From contig PLJH01000015.1 of NCBI GenBank assembly GCA_003139615.1, forward strand, positions 1 through 64,000: a stretch of 64,000 nt of DNA. Direction: 5' to 3'. This document shows positions 58,250 to 64,000 of this stretch, piece by piece; position 1 is the first letter of the stretch, and the number at the start of each line of letters is the position of its first letter. The notes beneath the pieces were generated by a model. The model worked only from the letters and a program-made list of their open reading frames with translations. It did no database searches and was not told the DNA's origin. The position numbers and the translations under genes were made by a program. Source of the DNA: Alphaproteobacteria bacterium. Its GTDB lineage: Bacteria; Pseudomonadota; Alphaproteobacteria; Micropepsales; Micropepsaceae.

Positions 58250-59347
58250 ATGGGGCAACGCGCCACCAAGATTTTTCTGCCGGCCAATGAAACACCGGAC
58301 AACGTCGAACCGATCAATCGCGGCTTTCGCGATTTCACCCAGCCCTGGCTCGATCTGAACGACAAGGCCGTGATGATCACGGGCGGCACCGGCTCTTTCG
58401 GCAAGCATTTCGTCAAGCTGGTGATCGAGCGCTACAAGCCACGCCGTCTGGTGATTTTCTCGCGCGATGAACTTAAGCAATATGAAATGCAGCAGCTGTT
58501 CCCGATGGAGCAGTATCCGTTCATGCGTTATTTCATCGGCGATGTGCGCGACCGCGACCGCCTCGAGCTCGCAATGCGCGATATCGACTATGTGATTCAC
58601 GCGGCAGCCCTGAAACAGGTCCCGACGGCCGAGTACAATCCTTTCGAGTGCATTCGCACCAATGTGTTCGGCGCGGAAAACCTCGTCTACGCCGCGCTGC
58701 GCCGCAATGTGCGCAAGGTGATCGCGCTGTCGACCGACAAGGCCGCCAATCCGGTCAATCTCTATGGCGCTTCCAAGCTCGCCTCGGACAAGATTTTCGT
58801 GGCTGCCAACAATCTGGCCGGCGCGGACGGCACCCGTTTCGCCGTCGTGCGCTACGGCAATGTGTTCGGATCTCGCGGCAGCGTGGTTCCGTTTTTCCGC
58901 AAGCTTGCGGCGGACGGCGCAGAGACCTTGCCGATCACGGATGCGCGCATGACGCGCTTCTGGATCACCCTGACCCAGGGCGTGAACTTCGTGCTGTCGA
59001 GCATGGAGATGACCCGCGGTGGCGAGATATTCGTGCCGAAGATCCCGTCGACCACCATCACCGATGTCGCTACCCTTCTTTGCCCCAAGCTGGGCCAGAA
59101 GATCGTGGGCGTTCGCCCGGGCGAGAAGCTGCACGAGACCATGATCCCGGCCGACGATTCCCGCTGGACGGTCGAGATCGACGACCGCTTTGTGATCCTC
59201 GCGAGTTTCGCCGCGGCGGCCCGCGAAGCCTATCTCAATCGCGGCGCCAAGCCCGTCGCCGAAGGCTTTGCCTATTCCAGCGACACCAATACCGAACAGC
59301 TGGACGCTCGCGGCCTGCAGATGCTGCTCGCCCAGGCGATGGCATGA
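58250..59347 (+). CDS. pseB: UDP-N-acetylglucosamine 4,6-dehydratase (inverting), PseB/FlmA-like
   Basis: KAVMITGGTGSFGKHFVKLVIERYKPRRLVIFSRDELKQYEMQQLFP...VIHAAALKQVPTAEYNPFECIRTNVFGAENLVYAAL...ALSTDKAANPVNLYGASKLASDK. Confidence 0.94.
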   Translation: MGQRATKIFLPANETPDNVEPINRGFRDFTQPWLDLNDKAVMITGGTGSFGKHFVKLVIERYKPRRLVIFSRDELKQYEMQQLFPMEQYPFMRYFIGDVRDRDRLELAMRDIDYVIHAAALKQVPTAEYNPFECIRTNVFGAENLVYAALRRNVRKVIALSTDKAANPVNLYGASKLASDKIFVAANNLAGADGTRFAVVRYGNVFGSRGSVVPFFRKLAADGAETLPITDARMTRFWITLTQGVNFVLSSMEMTRGGEIFVPKIPSTTITDVATLLCPKLGQKIVGVRPGEKLHETMIPADDSRWTVEIDDRFVILASFAAAAREAYLNRGAKPVAEGFAYSSDTNTEQLDARGLQMLLAQAMA

Positions 59348-60579
59348 GCGCGCCTGCCGTCAAGGCCGAGCGCCTTCTCGTCAATCGCTTTCTGCCCTAT
59401 GGCCGCCAGGTCATCGAGGAAGACGATATCGCCGCCGTGGCGGAAGCCATGCGTGGCGAGCTTCTGACGACGGGCCCCTATGTCGGCCGGTTCGAAACGG
59501 CTCTCTGTAAAACCGTCGGCGCGAAGCACGCGGTCGTTTGCGCCAATGGAACGGCAGCGTTGCATATGGCCGCGCGCGCACTCAATCTTGGACCCGGAAC
59601 GAAGGTTATCGTTCCCTCCATCACCTTTCTAGCCACGGCCAGCGCACCGCATTTGAACGGTGCGGACATCGTGTTCGCGGACGTCGATCCGGACACCGGA
59701 TTGATGACACCGAAAACTCTCACCGAGGCTCTTGAGCGCGCCGGCGGTGCCGATGCCGTTTTCAACGTTCATCTGAACGGTCAATGCGGCGCAATCGAAG
59801 AGATTGCGCAGATCGCGCACGCCCACCGCGCCAGAATCGTCGACGATGCCTGCCATTCTCTGGGAACGGGATATGTCGCGGCCGACGGGTCGGCAACGAC
59901 TATCGGCTCAAACGCCTTTTGCGATCTCAGCATTTTTTCGTTTCATCCGGTCAAGTCGATCGCCATGGGCGAAGGCGGCGCGGTGACCGCCAACGATCCG
60001 GAACTGGTCAAGCGGCTCCTGCGCGCCCGCAGTCACGGCATGACGCGCGATCCTTCCGACTTTGTGAATCTCGACGAGGCGTTCGACGAAACCGGCGCGC
60101 CCAATCCTTGGTATTACGAACTGACCGAGCCGGAATTCAACTGGCGCGCAAATGACATTCAATGTGCGCTCGGTGTCTCGCAATTGGGCAAGCTCGGCCG
60201 CTTTGTAGCGCGTCGTCGCGCGATCGCGGCGGCCTATGATTCCTTGCTTGCATCGTTGGCGCCGATCGTCCGTCCGCTCGCGCGCACGCGCCGCGCGTTG
60301 CCGGCGTGGCACCTCTATGTCGCACGCATCGATTTTACGGCAGCCGGCATTTCACGCGCGAAGTTGATGCGCCATCTGTCCGCGCTTGGCATCGGCACCC
60401 AGGTCCACTACTTCCCTGTTCACCGCCAACCCTATTATGCCGACCAATTCGAGACGCCGGAGCTTGCCGGTGCGGATCGGTACTACGCGCAAGCCCTGAG
60501 CCTGCCATTGTTCGCATCCATGACGGTGTCGGATGCCGAGACCGTAGTACAGGCGCTGATCGAGTGCCTGGGCCTTTAA
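59344..60579 (+). CDS. pseC: UDP-4-amino-4,6-dideoxy-N-acetyl-altrosamine transaminase-like, PseC/FlmB-like
   Basis: FLPYGRQVIEEDDIAAVAEAMRGELLTTGPYVGRFE...VVCANGTAALHMAARAL...IVDDACHSLGTGY...FSFHPVKSIAMGEGGAVTAND. Confidence 0.93.
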   Translation: MSAPAVKAERLLVNRFLPYGRQVIEEDDIAAVAEAMRGELLTTGPYVGRFETALCKTVGAKHAVVCANGTAALHMAARALNLGPGTKVIVPSITFLATASAPHLNGADIVFADVDPDTGLMTPKTLTEALERAGGADAVFNVHLNGQCGAIEEIAQIAHAHRARIVDDACHSLGTGYVAADGSATTIGSNAFCDLSIFSFHPVKSIAMGEGGAVTANDPELVKRLLRARSHGMTRDPSDFVNLDEAFDETGAPNPWYYELTEPEFNWRANDIQCALGVSQLGKLGRFVARRRAIAAAYDSLLASLAPIVRPLARTRRALPAWHLYVARIDFTAAGISRAKLMRHLSALGIGTQVHYFPVHRQPYYADQFETPELAGADRYYAQALSLPLFASMTVSDAETVVQALIECLGL

Positions 60580-60627
60580 GGCCTTGATATTTCGCGACTT
60601 CGTCTTTCGACAAACTCGCAAACAGAT

Positions 60628-60675
60628 ACGGGCGGAGATCCTCGTTGGAACCTCCGCCCGTTCTTTGTCTTTTTT
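60628..60675 (+). terminator. Rho-independent terminator after pseC
   Basis: acgggcggag atcctcgttggaac ctccgcccgt tctttgtctttttt. Confidence 0.85.
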
Positions 60676-60791
60676 GAAGAGATACCCACTCCCACGACCC
60701 TTGGACGCCCTGGGGAAGCGACGACGTGGCGTCGCTTGCAGGACGGAAAGGAACGGCGGAACCGGAATGCCCGGCCCCGCCGCCAGAGTGA

Positions 60792-61622
60792 TTATCCGAA
60801 CAACTTGAGCGCGATCTGCGGCGCACTGTTCGCGATCGACAAAGCCTGCACGCCGAGCTGCTGCTTGACCTGCAAGGCGTTCAACTGCGCACTTTCTGTT
60901 GCCATATCGGCGTCGACAAGGTTGCCGATACCGGTGGTGAGCGCAGTGGACAACTGCGAGACGAAGGTCGATTGGATCGAGAACTTCGACACGCCGCTCG
61001 ACAACTGAGCAAGAGCGGAGTCGACGTTGGTCAACGAGGATTCGACCGTTGAGATCATCGTGGACGCCTTCGACTGGGTCGAGATCGAACCGGTCGAAGC
61101 AATCGTCACGATCTTTCCGCTGAGGCTCATGTTTTCCGCCGAAACGGTGATGCGATGCGAACCGTCGGTGGAGGCAAGAGCCGTGATCGTCTTGGTCGAA
61201 CCGTCGATCAGGTTGACGCCGTTGAACTGGGCGTTCTGCACGACCGACGTGATCTGGCCGAGCAGAGCCTGGAAGTTTTCGTTCAACGCCTGACGGCTGG
61301 CGGTGTCGAGCGAAGAGTCGGACGCCGACAGGGCCTGGCTCTTCATTTGGATGAGCAGGTCGGAGATCGACTGACCGGCCGAAAGCGCGACATCGACCGA
61401 GGATGTGGCGCGGCTGAGGCTGCCGCTCACCGCGCTGTAACCCGCAACGTCGCCACGCATATTCTGTGCGATGGCGAAAATGGCGCCGTTGTCTTGCGCA
61501 TCGGCGACCGTCATGCCCGAGTTGACGGCGTTCTGGACGGTGTTCAGCCCAGCATTGGTCATGTTGAGGTACTGGAGCGATTGCATCGCGCCGTTGTTGG
61601 TGTTGACGCTAATCCCGTTCAT
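60792..61622 (-). CDS. Flagellin (copy 1)
   Basis: SVNTNNGAMQSLQYLNMTNAGLNTVQNAVNSGMTVADAQDNGAIFAIAQNMRGDVAGYSAVSGSLSRATSSVDVALSAGQSISDLLIQMK...LGVQALSIANSAPQIALKLFG. Confidence 0.95.
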   Translation of the reverse strand: MNGISVNTNNGAMQSLQYLNMTNAGLNTVQNAVNSGMTVADAQDNGAIFAIAQNMRGDVAGYSAVSGSLSRATSSVDVALSAGQSISDLLIQMKSQALSASDSSLDTASRQALNENFQALLGQITSVVQNAQFNGVNLIDGSTKTITALASTDGSHRITVSAENMSLSGKIVTIASTGSISTQSKASTMISTVESSLTNVDSALAQLSSGVSKFSIQSTFVSQLSTALTTGIGNLVDADMATESAQLNALQVKQQLGVQALSIANSAPQIALKLFG

Positions 61623-61695
61623 TGGATGGTCTCCGTTCTGGTTTGTGTTTGCAAGCGTTTTGCTCGCCGGGCGTTTTGCCCTGCCAGTACCGTTC

Positions 61696-61710
61696 GCAAC
61701 GGCCGTGCCG
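61696..61710 (-). promoter_or_regulatory. Sigma54-type promoter for flagellin copy 1
   Basis: Minus strand CGGCACGGCCGTTGC vs TGGCACGNNNNTTGCW, 74 nt upstream of the ATG. Confidence 0.75.
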
Positions 61711-61799
61711 GAGACGGATTCAGAATTGGCTAACTTTCTTTTGCGAGGCGCGGACGGAAAACATCGTCCCGGACAAATGTGCCGGGCGGCGCAAACGCC

Positions 61800-61814
61800 C
61801 GGTAGAATTTACCG
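61800..61814. promoter_or_regulatory. ftr/FlbD-like palindrome 1 upstream of flagellin 1
   Basis: CGGTA-GAATT-TACCG. Confidence 0.5.
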
Positions 61815-61819
61815 ACCTA

Positions 61820-61834
61820 CGGCAATTCTTGCCG
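61820..61834. promoter_or_regulatory. ftr/FlbD-like palindrome 2 upstream of flagellin 1
   Basis: CGGCA-ATTCT-TGCCG. Confidence 0.55.
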
Positions 61835-61841
61835 GGCGGCG

Positions 61842-61856
61842 CGGCAGAAATTGCCG
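61842..61856. promoter_or_regulatory. ftr/FlbD-like palindrome 3 upstream of flagellin 1
   Basis: CGGCA-GAAAT-TGCCG. Confidence 0.55.
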
Positions 61857-61870
61857 CATTTGATCTAATT

Positions 61871-61911
61871 TAAAAACAAAAGCGGCGCGAAGCTTTCGCC
61901 ACGCGCCGTCT
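61871..61911 (-). terminator. Rho-independent terminator after flagellin copy 2
   Basis: Minus strand: CGGCGCG-TGGCGAAAGCTT-CGCGCCG-CTTTTGTTTTTAA. Confidence 0.85.
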
Positions 61912-61943
61912 TTTGAGACGTTCCGTTCTTGTCGCGCCGAGCG

Positions 61944-62774
61944 TCAGCCGCTCTTGAACAGCGACAAGATGATCTGCGGCGACTGATTTGCGATCGACAG
62001 GGCCTGCACGCCGAGTTGCTGTTTGACTTGCAGGGATTGCAACTGCGCGCTTTCCGTCGCCATGTCCGCATCGACGAGATTGCCGATGCCCGTGGTCAGG
62101 TTGTCTGACAGTTCGGTCACGAACGTACCCTGAACCGAGAGCTTGGATGCGCCGCTCGACAGGCTCGCCAGCGCCGAGTCGACATTGGTGAGGGAGGTCT
62201 CGACTGTCGAGATCATCGCCGAGGCTTTCGACTGGGTGGAGATCGAGCCTGTGGACGCGATCGTGATGATCGAGCCCGAAAGATTCATGTTTTGAGCCGC
62301 GACCGAGATCCTGTGCGAGCCGTCGGACGAGGCGAGGGCCGATATCTGGGTCGTAGATCCGTTGATGAGGTTAAAGCCGTTGAACTCCGCGTTCTGGACG
62401 ATCGAGGTGATCTGGCTGGTCAGCGCCTGGAAGTCCTCGTTCAGCGCCTGGCGGCTTGCCGTGTCGAGCGAGGAGTCGGACGCCGACAAAGCTTGCTGTT
62501 TCATCTGGATCAGCAAATCGGAGATCGACTGACCGGCGGACAGCGCCACATCGACCGATGATGTTGCCCTGTTGAGACTTCCCGAGACCGCCGAATATCC
62601 GGCGACGTCGCCGCGCATATCCTGGGCGATGGCGAAGATGGCGCCATTGTCCTCCGCATCGGCGACCGTCATGCCCGTGTTGATGGCGTTCTGGGTCGCC
62701 CCGAGTTGATCGTTTGTTTCATTGAGATACTGGAGCGACTGCATCGCGCCCATATTGGTGTTTACGCTGAGCAT
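61944..62774 (-). CDS. Flagellin (copy 2)
   Basis: MLSVNTNMGAMQSLQYLNETNDQLGATQNAINTGMTVADAEDNGAIFAIAQDMRGDVAGYSAVSGSLNRATSSVDVALSAG...LGVQALSIANQSPQIILSLFKSG. Confidence 0.95.
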   Translation of the reverse strand: MLSVNTNMGAMQSLQYLNETNDQLGATQNAINTGMTVADAEDNGAIFAIAQDMRGDVAGYSAVSGSLNRATSSVDVALSAGQSISDLLIQMKQQALSASDSSLDTASRQALNEDFQALTSQITSIVQNAEFNGFNLINGSTTQISALASSDGSHRISVAAQNMNLSGSIITIASTGSISTQSKASAMISTVETSLTNVDSALASLSSGASKLSVQGTFVTELSDNLTTGIGNLVDADMATESAQLQSLQVKQQLGVQALSIANQSPQIILSLFKSG

Positions 62775-62854
62775 TTTTGGTTCTCCGTCACGTTCAGTGC
62801 CCCACGGCGTTCTGCGGCTTCTGTTGAGGGCACCATGCCCCGGTCCCGTAAAGC

Positions 62855-62869
62855 GCAAGCGCCGTGCCA
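62855..62869 (-). promoter_or_regulatory. Sigma54-type promoter for flagellin copy 2 (consensus match)
   Basis: Minus strand TGGCACGGCGCTTGC matches TGGCACGNNNNTTGC at every defined position; 81 nt upstream of the ATG. Confidence 0.85.
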
Positions 62870-62943
62870 CGAAAAATCTCGACGGCCTTCGAGCTAACCA
62901 ATTGAAATTGAACGATATTTTTTGGGAAACAAATCGTTAATCC

Positions 62944-62958
62944 CGGCATTTCTTGCCG
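62944..62958. promoter_or_regulatory. ftr/FlbD-like palindrome upstream of flagellin 2
   Basis: CGGCA-TTTCT-TGCCG. Confidence 0.5.
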
Positions 62959-63287
62959 CCCGGCAGAAGAATAGGGCGGCAGGAAAAGACCTGGCTGGCG
63001 ATTCAACGGCGCCGATTTCGACAAAACGATAGCCCGGAATTCGAAGCGGCGCTTTTTCACCGCGCCTTAACGGCGTCGAATTAGTGTCTCTCACGCTCGG
63101 CTTCAAAGCTGAAACAAGCGCACCGGCGGAATTTAACGACCAGCGCAAAAGGGTAACGGCGGCGGCAACCTTTCAAGAAGGGCCGATCCGTGCGCATTCA
63201 AGACAGTTCTGAAGCGGCAAACCGCAAGCATCATATTGTCGAATCCGGACGAGCGGCATTCATTTGTGTTCGACACGGAGATTTCGC

Positions 63288-63890
63288 GTGAGCGTCAACG
63301 CGTTGATGCCGGTCATGCAGGAATATTGCGACGTCGCGATCGGGCCCCTTGTTCCGGACGACTCGGCAGCGCTGTTTCGTTGGGTCAACGACGTCAAAAG
63401 CGCCGGTCTCGATGTCGCATATCGGCCGGTCGACGGTGTTGCATTCAATGCCTGGCTCGGGACCTTCGCGACTGACACATCCAAGGTGTTGTTCGTGATC
63501 CGCAAGCGCGGCAATCCGGCGCCTTGCGGATACATCCAGATCACCAACATCCATCCGATTCACCGCTCGGCCGAAATCGGCATCCGGATCGGCAGCGATG
63601 AGGATCGCGGCCGGGGGATCGGAAAGGCTGCGCTCAAATTGGCGGTGGACTACATCTGGAATCATCTCAATCTCAACCGGATTCAACTCACCGTTCTTGC
63701 GACGAATCTCCGAGCGATACGCGCCTACAAGGCGGTGGGATTCGAAGAAGAAGGTCTTTTTCGTTGCGCGGCCTTCATCAATGGAGTCTGGACGGATGTC
63801 CTCGTCATGGCGACGCTGAGGCCGCCAAGCAATCCGTCGGAACAATGGGCAAGCGCGGCTCCGATGAAACTCGCGATCGACAACTCATGA
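63288..63890 (+). CDS. GNAT N-acetyltransferase, PseH/FlmH-like
   Basis: AEIGIRIGSDEDRGRGIGKAALKLAVDYIWNHLNLNRIQLTVLATNLRAIRAYKAVGFEEEGLFRCAAFINGVWTDVLVMA. Start approximate (GTG 63288 or ATG 63306). Confidence 0.82.
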   Translation: MSVNALMPVMQEYCDVAIGPLVPDDSAALFRWVNDVKSAGLDVAYRPVDGVAFNAWLGTFATDTSKVLFVIRKRGNPAPCGYIQITNIHPIHRSAEIGIRIGSDEDRGRGIGKAALKLAVDYIWNHLNLNRIQLTVLATNLRAIRAYKAVGFEEEGLFRCAAFINGVWTDVLVMATLRPPSNPSEQWASAAPMKLAIDNS

Positions 63891-64000
63891 CGCGTGGAGT
63901 TGCTTTGAAGGCGGCACGGCCGAATTGCATGAACAATTCCGACGCCCTCGACACCCTGTTTCACGAAGCGGTCGGACTTCACAATCATGGGCGCCTTGCA
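63887..64000 (+). CDS. Partial CDS; N-terminus consistent with a TPR protein, runs off window
   Basis: ATGA overlap with upstream gene; MTRGVALKAARPNCMNNSDALDTLFHEAVGLHNHGRLA (TPR-like helix). Confidence 0.4.
   Translation, partial: MTRGVALKAARPNCMNNSDALDTLFHEAVGLHNHGRLA

Overview
64 kb of a GC-rich alphaproteobacterial chromosome (Caulobacter/Rhizobiales-like gene content), almost fully coding. Left part (1-20.6 kb): metabolic and housekeeping genes: mmsA, gpsA, lolA, alkB, rplU-rpmA, obgE-proB-proA-nadD-rsfS-rlmH, plus a PIN/Phd toxin-antitoxin pair. Middle (20.6-45 kb): flagellar genes (fliX, dksA, flgH-A-G-F, fliL-fliM, DUF6468, motE-like, a giant TPR protein, flgI, a rod-binding protein, a FlbY-like protein). 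These surround an opposite-strand block of mazE/mazF-like TA genes, a hydrolase, rppH, a divergent polysaccharide deacetylase, two tandem S41 proteases, envC-like and gpmI. Right part (45-64 kb): an apparent flagellin glycosylation island. It has a TPR+glycosyltransferase FlmG-like gene, a cytidylyltransferase-PseG fusion, a NeuB/PseI lacking an evident SAF domain, PseB, PseC, a PseH-like GNAT and two flagellins. Inserted in one long co-directional run are two methyltransferases, a sulfotransferase, a split transketolase, an SDR, an ATP-grasp protein and a GH57-like protein. Most notable signals: (i) this atypical sugar-modification operon; (ii) a Caulobacter-like regulatory layer readable in the DNA: sigma54-type -24/-12 elements before two flagellins, flgF and flgI, five copies of a CGGYA-N5-TRCCG palindrome (three helically phased) next to them, and CtrA-like TTAA-N7-TTAA boxes before fliX and in both divergent gaps of the glycosylation island; (iii) gene order explained by one ~19 kb inversion; (iv) a 130-bp palindromic element that appears to supply the proA start codon. 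All family calls were made by reading the translations; no database search was run.
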